From NCBI GenBank assembly GCA_947179485.1, contig OX359247.1:59989131-60053130 (forward strand): a DNA stretch of 64,000 nt, written 5' to 3'. Positions 48,356 to 58,468 of the stretch are shown in pieces. Numbering within the stretch: position 1 is the stretch's first letter; every line of letters starts with the position of its first letter. The position numbers and the translations under genes are program-made. This DNA is from Allacma fusca (lineage: Eukaryota > Arthropoda > Collembola > Symphypleona > Sminthuridae). The notes under the pieces were generated by a model, which worked only from the letters and a program-made list of their open reading frames with translations, made no database searches and had not been told where the DNA came from.

Positions 48356-49210
48356 GAAAATCCTGAGTGAGGGTTTATCGCTCTTTAATGACAAATTTGG
48401 ACTGATGAATCACTCACAATAAATTTCAGGATTCTATTCACAGAATAGATCCATCGAATCTAAAGAAACTATTTACTAAAGATTCCTAATAATATTATTA
48501 GGAACACGCAATGCCAAGATTAGAATCAAGCACTTGCAGTGGTACAAAATGTAATAAATGTGATAAGTGTCTAGAGGAATTTTTAGCTAAATTTTTTGAA
48601 GTACCGTTTTCAAGGAGATCCCGTTTAAAAAGCATGGGCTGCCAAATGCAAATAGTACCTTTTAAAATTTAGCCAACGATATGTATTTCCAAAGATGGGC
48701 GCCTAGCCTATTTGTAGGGTAAAAAATAGGCTAGGATGTAGGTACGCTAAAAAAAATTTCTAGGATTTACATTGGCAAATGAAGGCAAGATGAAGAAGTA
48801 GTAATAAAAGTAAACTGGAAATAGGCAAACAAATAGACAAAAATGGCTATATTATACCTATTTTTGGGCTAGGTTGTAGGAAAATCAAAACTCCACGGTA
48901 AATGTACGCTGGGCTGTAGGATAGGCAAATAATTTGGCCACGTACGTGTATAGTCGTTAATTTATTGAGGACTGATTTTGTCTGCTCTAATGTTCCCTTT
49001 ATCCTCTTGCACACTCGGCCTGTGTAGCAAGTAAATTAATTAAAACAAATTAATTAAAATTCATGTGTAGTTAAAACTTAGAACACGTGTTTTAATGTGA
49101 GAATAATTGGACTTTCCTGTATTTTCATTTAGTATAATGTGAGAGACTATTTTTAGAATCCAATTTTAATATCTGCTCGTATATTTTATTCTGCTTGTTG
49201 CCCTAATTCA
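48356..49210. other. Noncoding stretch with a local gcctaggt-like repeat
   Basis: Between 48,700 and 48,930 variants of taggctagg and ggctgtagg recur several times around tagcctatttgtagg. Otherwise AT-rich with no gene seen. Confidence 0.4.
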
Positions 49211-49211
49211 G

Positions 49212-49218
49212 TATAAAA
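49212..49218 (+). promoter_or_regulatory. TATA box, probable promoter of the Diedel-like gene
   Basis: TATAAAA in the context gtataaaagctgagggag sits about 30 bases upstream of cacagtattt. A donor-like aatt|gtaagag follows at about 49,380, and an acceptor (cattttacag) lies four bases before the ATG at 50,357. This suggests a noncoding first exon near 49,242-49,380 and an intron of about 970 bases. Inferred from signals alone. Confidence 0.45.
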
Positions 49219-50356
49219 GCTGAGGGAGTAGGGTAGCCACAGTATTTAAATATTAGACATAATTACAGTATTCTTTGCTTTTGACTACATTGGTTAAGAA
49301 AAATTGAAACCGTGAAATACTTGCGTAGGAAAGAAAACAACATTTGTTTGTGTAGACGGTGCTCACTCAATCTACAGTAATTGTAAGAGATTCAGTTTGA
49401 AGAGTATTTCTTAACAGGGACAGAAATTTGAATACATTCCTCTTTACCATAATGTAAATAGTTGTAACAATAAGAACTCGCAAATACAAAAAGTCAAATA
49501 CCGTTTTATTTTCCGGATCCTCTTAAAGGTAGAGTGGACGGTAATGCATGGGAGACAAAATATATTTACAGGAGAGTCTAATCGCAGGAATACAGATACA
49601 CTATGTGCCGTTATTGCAAAAACTTCAATAAAGAGGGTAACTGAAAATAATTTCAAATAGATATGTCCCTTCATACTCAGAACGTGCAAAATAATATGTG
49701 TACAGAATACAGGTACAATAGTTAAAGCAGGGGTGCAGTCTAAGGTAGGCCTTTGTAGTTATGCTTTTATCAAATATTTTGAATTAGTGCATATGTAAGA
49801 TTATCTAATAATAATTTATTATATCTTCGACCTTCGAGGTACGAGTAGAATTTTCGCAAATCTCCATCTGGAAGACAATTTTTGATTTATCCTTCTGAGT
49901 CTTTAAATTACCTGCTGGATACTATTTACCGTGAGAAGATCCTTCCTGACTGTCTTCCCTATAAACTCCGAACCCTACTTCAAGGGTGAGGGATTTTGTG
50001 AATGATTTTTGGTTTTTTACTTTACATTTGTAAGTCTCAAATTTGAAGTATTTTAGTATCAACTTAGCATGTGAGGCACAGCCATAATTACATTTAAGGC
50101 CTGAGGGTCAGGTTAGACATTTTTTATGACTACATCCTTCAGTTAAATGATTCCGTTTTAATAAGAGTTCACTTCTCATACCATTGTACAACTTATATTA
50201 ACATGAAGGTAAATCGGAATGAATTCAAATATTTTGAACCATCAGAGAAATTGTGCTTAAAAGGAATTATTCTATTACGAATGTTCACAGTAAAATACTG
50301 TAAATGCATATCTACTTGTGTAGAAACATTTCATTTGCTTTTCATTTTACAGTCAA

Positions 50357-50710
50357 ATGGCGAATAAACGAATTCTCTTGCCCTTGCTGATGACTCTTGT
50401 CGCCTCCCAAGTCTCCTCTGAATGTTGCGCCAATTGGTTAGGGCTCATCGGAACCAGTGATGAAACCAGGGTTTGTGCAGACGGCTCAGGTGGAACTCCA
50501 TGTTGTGGGTATGGTCCGTGTAACCTTTTCTGTTGCAATTGTGAGGGAGGTTGTCGACGAGGCAGGTCAAATGTGAGGTCAAGTGAGGTCACGGAAGCCA
50601 ACATATACAAGAAGCTCTGGTCCTTGACCCGCAATGGGGTTGGAGGAGTTGATCAGATGCATGCGGGGAACTACCTCCAAAGGACACGCCGGTCAACTGG
50701 AAGGTTTTGA
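50357..50710 (+). CDS. Diedel-like secreted cysteine-rich protein
   Basis: 117 residues from one coding exon. Residues 1-21 form a signal peptide (RILLPLLMTLVASQVSS). The mature protein begins ECC and carries ten cysteines at 23, 24, 40, 49, 50, 55, 59, 60, 62 and 66, including the block VCADGSGG followed by CCGYGPCNLFCCNCEGGC. This matches the Diedel family in its hallmark order: ECC at the start, ICADG-like centre, and C-G-x-G-P-C-N-x-F-x-C-N-C-x-G-G-C. Diedel of Drosophila is a haemolymph cytokine that dampens IMD signalling, and homologues are known in some insect DNA viruses. The tail (67-117) is basic and unlike insect Diedel. The ATG follows an acceptor (cattttacag) by four bases, implying a 5' UTR intron; a TATA box lies at 49,212. 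Family membership is strong by eye; function in this animal is inference. A diverged copy lies at 46.5 kb in divergent orientation. Confidence 0.85.
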   Translation: MANKRILLPLLMTLVASQVSSECCANWLGLIGTSDETRVCADGSGGTPCCGYGPCNLFCCNCEGGCRRGRSNVRSSEVTEANIYKKLWSLTRNGVGGVDQMHAGNYLQRTRRSTGRF

Positions 50711-52216
50711 TTTTGCCGCCTACGATCCAAATCGCAACGATTTGTTGTCAGCACTGGAAATTTACGTCATCATAGAATATTTTTCCTTCCACAAAACTTT
50801 TACATGACCTCTTGGTCACGTAACTGGGTACTTTACAAGCTAAAGCCCATTCACCCTTTTGAAATTTTTTCACCCAAATTCCCTCGGAGTGATTCCAGAA
50901 GCAGCATCCCTACGAAAAAGTCCATCCTTGTGCTGTACTCGATCCAAAAGTTTTCAAAACCGAACAGCGAATCCACATATCGTGAGAGATATATCGCCCC
51001 GTTTAAAATCATTCTTAAGGAATTTATTTTTCTGCAGTGATTTGCTTAAAAACTAGGGAATCCCGAGTTATGGTTCATTGACCTTCATATGGAGTTTAGC
51101 TGAGTGAGAACAACATCGTGAAACACACGTGTACTTGTGTAATTTGAGGGATTAGTTTGATTAGTTGTTGTGTTTAAGTAAATTATTGGTACAAAGAAAA
51201 TATGATCACAGGCTATTCTTGAACACTTTGTCGATACTTTATTTTTGTTAGCACAATAATATTTTGTACAAAAAGATCAAATACATGCACTACTCTCTTT
51301 ACAAGAGCACCCAATTAACTCTGTACATCTATCTTGGTGATGTTCCAGTCAAGTATAAAAAAGCAATTATTGTAATTAGAGGGAATTTGTGGGAATATGT
51401 ATTTTTGTTTGAAACCGCGTAAGGAAATTACTTTGAAAATAAAACATTCTAAATTTACACACACTTTTTGGTATATACTGTGCAAATATACCATGTTTAT
51501 ATCCTAACCTTCCGCAGCAAAATGATCTAGTAAATCTATGTAGTGTTATGCAAAACATAAACTTGATAGATGCCAAAATCGCTCATTGAGTCCAAAGTGA
51601 TTCATAATTCAAAGTAGACGGTGAAAACAAGTTTTCCAAGAAGTCTTCAGCTTTTCTACAATTACGACCTATCCTGGAATACGATATCAAAGCAAGTTTT
51701 GATCATATTTCCAAGAATATTAATCAGGTCTCTATAAACCTACTTTAAATTACAGTTTGTGTAAGCCAGTATGAAAATTCATCACAGGCTGGATTATATA
51801 AAGTAAATATGACGTGAAGCAATTGAAGTAATAATAGTACAGGTACGCATTTTTATAAATCTCAATGCTTTTTTTTAGCTCTTCTGACGATTAGTACAGT
51901 GTTGTCTGGCAATAACTCAGCTCTTTTTCTCGTGTTGTTTATTTTCAGTATATTACTTTAAACCATCTTATATTTTTGCTTTGGAAAGGGCAAGAGAATA
52001 AAATTTTAAGAATGAAAAAATTACTAATCTTTTTAATTTATTATTACTGCTCGTCACAGTAGCAATAAGTTTTCTACTATGACAGAGGTACAGTTTACTC
52101 TTGCTGCAAGATACATTTTATGTTTCTCTAGTTTTAATCTAGATCCCTTTTATCAAGTTCTTCACCTTATAAGATCGGTCCATTATAAGAGCCTAATTCT
52201 GGCTAATTTGTAGGGG
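50711..52216. other. Noncoding stretch
   Basis: Likely includes the 3' UTR of the Diedel-like gene. Small ORFs at 50,804-51,056 are in overlapping frames and have no recognisable features. No other gene seen. Confidence 0.4.
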
Positions 52217-52224
52217 GTTCTCTA

Positions 52225-52724
52225 TAGTGGTCGGATCGATTCAATTTGATTCGAATTTTTCGATTTGATTCAATTTGAAGCTTGAATTGAATCGAAAAAC
52301 CAATTTTCGATTCAATTTGCCCCAAAGCAATTCAATTCGATTCAATTCACTCGGTGAATCGAATTGAATCGTAAATCGAACGATTCAAGTGGGAAAATAC
52401 AAAATTTTCCTTATGTTACTAGAGTGTCGTATACATATTATAAAGGGTATAGTAAAAGCTACGCTAAAATAACAAACGTTGTGGTATACGTAGTATGTGG
52501 ACTTTTAATATGCGGAAAAAAAGTACCCATGCGCAGCCGAAGCGGTTTTGATGAATTGTTTGAATTGCAATTCACATGAAATGATTCGATTCAGTTCAGT
52601 ACCCAAATCAAATCATTCGATTTGGCTTTGCTGCAAATCGAATCGAAATACTACTGAATCGAATTGAATCGAATCGAATCGAATCGAAAATTTCCAATTC
52701 TGAATTGAATTGGTCCGACCACTA
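52225..52724. mobile_element. Nonautonomous hAT-type element, 8-bp target duplication
   Basis: Exact 8-bp direct repeats gttctcta flank it (52,217-52,224 and 52,725-52,732). The ends are inverted: tagtggtcggatcgattcaa on the left, and tagtggtcggaccaattcaa on the right read inward. Both subterminal zones are filled with variants of gattcaattcgatt and its complement gaatcgaattgaatc. The centre has no transposase ORF. The structure is that of an hAT MITE of 500 bp. Confidence 0.88.
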
Positions 52725-52732
52725 GTTCTCTA

Positions 52733-53820
52733 GCAACATTTTCTGCGCGGCTCCATATGATTCCTACTGTATTCCATTCCATTAAGTAATGTCTATAGTT
52801 CCGGGGTGATGGAAAACATACCCATCGAAAATTAAAGGTAACCATAGAGTAATTCTTAGTAAATAAAAATAAATTAAGACCTTGTAAAAATTGTCATGTT
52901 GGCCCAGAATATAATTTTGATTTCAAATCAATTTCAAAATTTTCACTACAAAATTTTGAAAAAATCGTCAATTTTGAACTACTATTGCCCAAATTGTCTT
53001 TTGACATCATATTTGAAAAGATTTTAAAAATTCAAATTCATTCTGACTGGTGTTCAAATTTTCGAAAAAACTGATTTGCGGACGAATTGAGATTCCCGAA
53101 AAAATTCCAATAACTTTTGAGTGAGATACTGTATCCCGATCACTGATACCTCATTTAAAAGTTACTTAGATGCTCTACAAGCCTAAATAACGCAAACTGA
53201 AATTTCGACCATTTGTTTTGCTACAAGGAACCATCTGTGACTTGCCTCCCCCTCAGGACAGATTGTCTTCTAATGAAGTTCAAATTCATCGGTTTTTATA
53301 AAAAATTCCTCTTTTTTCACTGAGAAGAAATCATCTGAGAGTTGTCCACCCGGATAAGTGTACATATATCTTACGCAAAAATTAGGATGAATTCGGGTGT
53401 TGTTTTTTACACCCTTTACCGGCTTTCCGCGCGACATAGGACGTTCCTGGGGTCAAAAATACTGTCCCCACGTAAAATCGGGACTGGGTGCGGGAAGAGC
53501 AAAATTATTATTATTATTTCTTTCCCTCTGGACTCGCTTCAGCTTGTACAAGATTGCTTTGTATGCACTTTGGTTTTGTATGTGAGCATGCATTATGTGA
53601 CATAGTATATATGTAATAATTACACTATATAAAAAATATTCCCGTTTATCACAGTATTAATTTTCCTCTTTACATGAGCTATTATTAGAGAAGGTATGCC
53701 ATGATTATTTTCATTGCTTCAACATGAATTGTTAATTTTTTACACACTTGGTTGCATATCAAATAAATCTGAAGTAGTGATAAAAATTATTTTTGAGATA
53801 CCTGCAGTAAATGAGTAAAT
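52733..53820. other. Noncoding stretch
   Basis: Contains an interspersed-repeat-like section near 52,900-53,290 whose phrases (for example gaaatttcgaccatttg) resemble ones near 47,560-47,590 on the same strand (atggttgaaatttcg in complementary sense). No gene seen. Confidence 0.35.
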
Positions 53821-53826
53821 TTTATT
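53821..53826 (-). terminator. Poly(A) signal AATAAA of the lyase-like gene
   Basis: AATAAA on the minus strand lies 26 bases downstream of the TAA stop, giving a very short 3' UTR. Confidence 0.6.
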
Positions 53827-53852
53827 GATACAAGAACAATAAAGGAAAGATT

Positions 53853-54632
53853 TTAAGTGCATTTAGCACTTCCTTTGGCAAAACAGAAACTGTCAAAGCG
53901 AACAGTCTCATCCCTCAAAGCTTGACGGTCATTCAAGCTTCGGTACATACCCCATTTGGGACGAACAAAAGAATTGTCCGGTCGCCACATCTCCACATTG
54001 GTCTTGTCAACGTGCAAAAGGGTCTGGCCATTGTCCAGCCTGGTAACATGAATGTAGTAATGTCCTCCGCCAGACCAGTACGTCACCTCTTGAACAATAT
54101 GGACCCAATTTCCAAGGAAAGGTTGCAAATCTGTGGTGCCCAGCTTTGTGGTGACGGAGGCACCGTTCATGTGACTCACTTGGAATTTATTATTGATAGC
54201 CTGAAGGGTAATGATTGGCTGCTTATCATTCCCTCCCACAGCTTTCAATTGATGGACATCCGACCAAGTATTGGACCATTGGAAATTCGCATCCAATTTC
54301 ATGTTCCAGGAATTGCTAACGGTCTCCCCGTGACCTCCGTAGAATTTGCTCTGGTACGTTGTGATCTCAGTCCTTTGACGGTCGTAGTTCATACAACGGT
54401 CATTGTCTTGGCTGACATGGGAATGAAAGTAGAAGACGTGTCTGTTCAGAATCCCATCGTTGCCGTGAGTGATATGGGCGACATTATGAGCACAATCTGG
54501 AACTTCCACAGAATTATCACTCCCGAGGAAACTTTTCAGCTGTTGGTACGAATCTTGATTCGCATTTGCCCTCAAGATGGTTTGAGCGGAGCAGGATGCA
54601 ACTGCCAAAAGTAATACGATTGCTGTCTTCAT
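53853..54632 (-). CDS. Secreted heparin-lyase/polysaccharide-lyase-like (ConA-type jelly-roll) protein
   Basis: 259 residues with no intron in the coding region. Residues 1-16 are a clean signal peptide (MKTAIVLLLAVASCSA) before QT. The mature part has DRCMNYDRQRTEITTY (78-93), then GETVSNSWNMKL and SDVHQLKAVGG. Further on come QPIITLQA, DLQPFLGNWVHIVQEVTY (168-185), a Tyr/His strand GGGHYYIHVTR, and the closing block FVRPKWGMYRS (222-232) with RDETVRFDSFCFA (240-252). This pattern (DRQR-E, HQ-K, RPKWG-YRS, DE-R-FxxFC) is that of secreted proteins from fungi and bacteria related to heparin lyase I and other beta-jelly-roll polysaccharide lyases. Four cysteines remain after processing (47, 80, 250, 258). 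Substrate and activity cannot be read from sequence. The minus-strand sequence ttgttacag 14 bases before the ATG could end a 5' UTR intron. A 230-codon ORF on the opposite strand is its shadow. Confidence 0.8.
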   Translation of the reverse strand: MKTAIVLLLAVASCSAQTILRANANQDSYQQLKSFLGSDNSVEVPDCAHNVAHITHGNDGILNRHVFYFHSHVSQDNDRCMNYDRQRTEITTYQSKFYGGHGETVSNSWNMKLDANFQWSNTWSDVHQLKAVGGNDKQPIITLQAINNKFQVSHMNGASVTTKLGTTDLQPFLGNWVHIVQEVTYWSGGGHYYIHVTRLDNGQTLLHVDKTNVEMWRPDNSFVRPKWGMYRSLNDRQALRDETVRFDSFCFAKGSAKCT

Positions 54633-54660
54633 TTTTATTCTTCCAGCTGTAACAATGGAA

Positions 54661-55341
54661 TCAAATAATAATAATTATTGTAGAACAGTACATCCACTTT
54701 AAAATTGTAAAAATTATATCACTTGGTGTGGCGATTCTACTTTTTTTAAATATGGGATTGTCTAATTTAAGGGTGTTTCCACAACAAGTGACAATTTATA
54801 AAATTGCACCGCTAATAGATAATTACAATACGGGGTGAGAAAATGGAGGGGAGGGGGGGAAATAAGTCAGAAAAAGATTTTGTTTTGTGGTAGAAATCAC
54901 AGGAATTTTTTAAACAAAAATTTGTATTTTTGCCAAGCTTATACAGTAATTACCTCTAACAAAATCAAATGGAACGTTTCCTAAAAACTTCAACCTGAGC
55001 AATGATTACAAAGTACGAGCGTATTTATCCCAAAGCCGGTTTAAGTATCTATCTTCAACTGAATGCAACAACAATTCGTTGTTTTTAATTTAACCTATCT
55101 CTAAAATTTGACACTATCGCTGAACGATCAATTCCTATTGATATTATTAATAATGTCATCCATCAAATAGAGAATCACTCTAGTCAGGCTAATTGCGTTG
55201 ACAAACAATTATACTTAATTTAAATGATGTCGAGGATGTGTTACTAAATAACAATACAAATATTACCATCAAGGTAAAGGCTCAAAAGTTCGGACTCAGT
55301 GCATAATGTACATGTAAGCACATAATTGAGTGCGTAATAAA
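54661..55341. other. Noncoding stretch, upstream of the lyase-like gene
   Basis: AT-rich. It should contain the promoter and any noncoding first exon of the lyase-like gene, but I see no clear TATA box. Confidence 0.35.
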
Positions 55342-55343
55342 TA

Positions 55344-56007
55344 CAGTAAAACTTGTATATAGTGGCCGGCTATATAGTGGTTTCCTCCACATTGTGGCCC
55401 ATGTCAGGTTTCCCCGTCATAAGTCCTATCTTTTAACATTACGTACACCCCGCTTATAATAGTTTTTTATATAGTGGTCCCCTGCCAATTATGGTCTGGG
55501 ATTTTTGACCATTCGTATAGAAATGCAGGCTTTCAACTCTGCATACAGTGGTCCGAATAAACATAGTGTAAATTTAAATCGCGCGAAGTTAGACAACTTC
55601 AAAAACGTCATGCGCATTCCATAATACGCATTTCTTGCGTTGAGGCTTGGAGTGGTGCTTAAGTGTGCTCGGTATGATTGGTTTTCGAAGTTATTTAAAA
55701 GGGAAATACAATTATGACGTCTTGGGTAACGGCCCACCAATGTGTACATTTCCTTCAAGAATTTCTCGCAAGGAACAATATTAAAAGTCTAAAGCATTCA
55801 AAAATTAGTAATTACTTTAATAAAGTGTAATTGCTAATATAATATTGCATACTGAGCAAGCAATAATGCGTTAATTGTGCGTGAGAATTGTTTAATTTGA
55901 AGTACTGTATATAGTGGTTAGGACCACTATATCCGGCACAGTGGTCCCTGTTAATAGTGGTCAAATTTTCTTTCCCCTAGAGAAACCACTATAGACAAGT
56001 TTTACTG
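55344..56007. mobile_element. TA-flanked TIR element (pogo/Tigger-like), copy B
   Basis: 664 bp flanked by TA. The left end is cagtaaaacttgtatatagt; the right end read inward is cagtaaaacttgtctatagt. Repeated tatagtgg motifs lie inside both ends. It is the same family as 24,864-25,697 with a diverged and shorter middle. No transposase ORF. Confidence 0.8.
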
Positions 56008-56483
56008 TAGTACCCTCATGAAATAATTGTAATAATAAATTATTATAGCTTCGAGTATGTTCTGCTGAAGTGGTTTTTTTGTACGGGAATGACGTAATAA
56101 TTATTACTGCGAAATTTAATTAGGCAAACGTATGCAATCTTGAAATGCCATAACTCTATTGAGGTAATTTTCGTGGGTGTTGTCGAGTGCTTGGTCTCAT
56201 CCGATTATAAAAGGACACTGTTGTATTTTGAGTGATCTGTCAATAATATGAAAGTTGAGTGTGTTGACCTTCTTGTAATTTTATAATTTTTACCTGACAA
56301 TATAACAAATTAGACTTAACAGACTGCGCCTATTATGAGAGCGATTTGTCTATTGGGTATCGTTTATCATTTGTAATCACTTATCATCATTTGTTATGAT
56401 TTTTCCTGTACGGAATAAACAGCATTTCACGGAAGGGCTGATTTTGAGCTTCAATTCCAGTATAGGTCCAGCAGACTTGGGGG

Positions 56484-56570
56484 ACCCGTATCTTTTTTTT
56501 AAAAACATTCTAACGTAAATCCGGTTTCCACCGGAAATGAGGGCGAGATGGCCCAAACAAAGTTTGCAAA
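56484..56570 (-). repeat. Dispersed repeat segment containing the empty insertion site
   Basis: On the minus strand it reads tttgggccatctcgccctca, ggtggaaaccggatttacg and aaaaaaaagatacgggtccc. The same sequence ends at 61,212 on the plus strand, where a 2-kb element interrupts it at the TA of gata. Further relatives of this repeat probably extend to about 56,815. Confidence 0.65.
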
Positions 56571-57018
56571 GGACACCGCACAATCCTTACGAGAAAATGC
56601 CCTCTGTTCGATTTTAACGAAAAAATTACTGTATGGTGCGCCTTGATGCGTAGATCATTTTTGATAATTGCCCCGAAAAAATCTGACGACGGGGTTCGGA
56701 GATATCCCGGGTCAAAGTTAGCAAAAAATGAGGGGGGGGGGGGCTCATGGGGTACCAAAAAATTCAAACAGTGAAAATTAGCAATATTACTTCAAAAATG
56801 GCAGGAATAAAAATGCAATAACATGCAAAATAAATTTCAGCGAGATATGACCTCAACATTCCAAGATACTGACCTCAAGAGGACAAAGAGCGTTGATACC
56901 GGTTTCATAATCCAAACGGTGACAAAACTGGCCCAGATTGGAATAAGGGCTTTAATTAGACACATATTAAACGTGTGCCGTGTTTGGTTCCAGTTTGTGA
57001 CACGATGACCGAGCTGTG

Positions 57019-57218
57019 NNNNNNNNNNNNNNNNNNNNNNNNNNNNNNNNNNNNNNNNNNNNNNNNNNNNNNNNNNNNNNNNNNNNNNNNNNNNNNNNNN
57101 NNNNNNNNNNNNNNNNNNNNNNNNNNNNNNNNNNNNNNNNNNNNNNNNNNNNNNNNNNNNNNNNNNNNNNNNNNNNNNNNNNNNNNNNNNNNNNNNNNNN
57201 NNNNNNNNNNNNNNNNNN
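57019..57218. other. Assembly gap (200 N)
   Basis: Exactly 200 N, a typical fixed-size scaffold gap. ORFs running through it are artefacts. Confidence 0.98.
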
Positions 57219-58457
57219 GAAATGAATTCGCACCCTAATTTTATGTTAAAGTAATTTATTATGTAAATAACTGTATATATATTATTATTTATCATACTGC
57301 CAAGCTATGGACTTTTGTTACAAGGTCTGGTTATTAAGGTTATTGTATCAGTGTGAATTTACATAGTACAAACAAAAGTCATTAATTTGCAAATTAATGA
57401 ATTTCTAAATAATAATAAAGTTCTTTTTTTTTTCCTTGCAAGAAAAAAGTTTTCTTAGTGTTGTTTCAGGAATCGTTTTATTGCATACAATTTTCTAAAT
57501 TTTAATATTATTTATTTACAATTTTATTCAAAAATTTTATTATTATTGAAGTTGTTTGAATTAATCAGTTCATATTCGTTTCACGCGGCACAAGCTAAGC
57601 TGCAAATCACAAATCACAAATTAATGTCGAGCGTTCAATGACATTCGTATCTTGCCACATGCCACAATATGGACAAACAAAACGTGTTTGGTGAAAGATT
57701 TGATTGGACAATCTTTTAGACTTAAAGCTTTGAGATTTCCGGCCAACAATGGTCAAGCGAATAATTATTGAATCTATTTGTTAAAAATCAATATATCTCT
57801 TAATTTGTTTTGTAAAAATCAGTAGTAATAATAATATGTCTACGGACTAACGATTATGAAGTGGTACTCCAAATTCCAACTACAAACTGGAACTACTACA
57901 ATTACCAGCTTAGACATACTCGCTTATCTTATGAGTTTACAAAGATCTAACTAAGCTAGAACCCCTTCTAGTTAAATCCTCAAGACATAATTAAAAATAT
58001 GTGTGTTTATCTTTTGAAATCCGAAACCCCTCTGTTGAAGATTTGAAGTGTGAAGAATGAACATGCAGTGAGCTCCGTTACAAGAAAGAGCACCGTTTAA
58101 AGTAGCAAAAGATTTCTATGATCGAATACGCTTTAAAGGACAAAAATTAACATTGAGGTAAGTTGGTGTATGTGCAAGTAATTTTTGCTATTGTAGAAAA
58201 AGTACTCTTTATTGTATATAAGGTTTCATATAAAGAGTGTTTACGTCCGGAGTCTTAAACTTTCCTGCTAGTAGTAGTACAGTGTACTAAATCCTTGTGA
58301 TACGAAACATTTTACATTAAAATGCTTCAAATTCACACCAGTCATTTACCGTACTGGTATTATTCTCCTATCCCCTTCTAATTACTAGACCAAACCATTT
58401 TAACAGTAAAATTCTGCTGCTTTAATTATTCTTTCCACTAATATTGTATTTGAACAG
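57219..58457. other. Noncoding stretch
   Basis: Very AT-rich. It ends in an acceptor-like atttgaacag 11 bases before the start codon of the zinc-finger gene, so part of it may be a 5' UTR intron. A MITE-like end occurs near 58,066 (cagtgagctccgttacaag). Confidence 0.4.
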
Positions 58458-58468
58458 AACCTTGACAC

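Noticed and set aside
53922..54614. 230-codon plus-strand ORF
   Set aside because: It is the antisense shadow of the lyase-like gene, which has a signal peptide and family motifs.
56837..57295. ORFs running through the N gap
   Set aside because: Openness across unknown bases is an artefact; the flanking short frames have no support.
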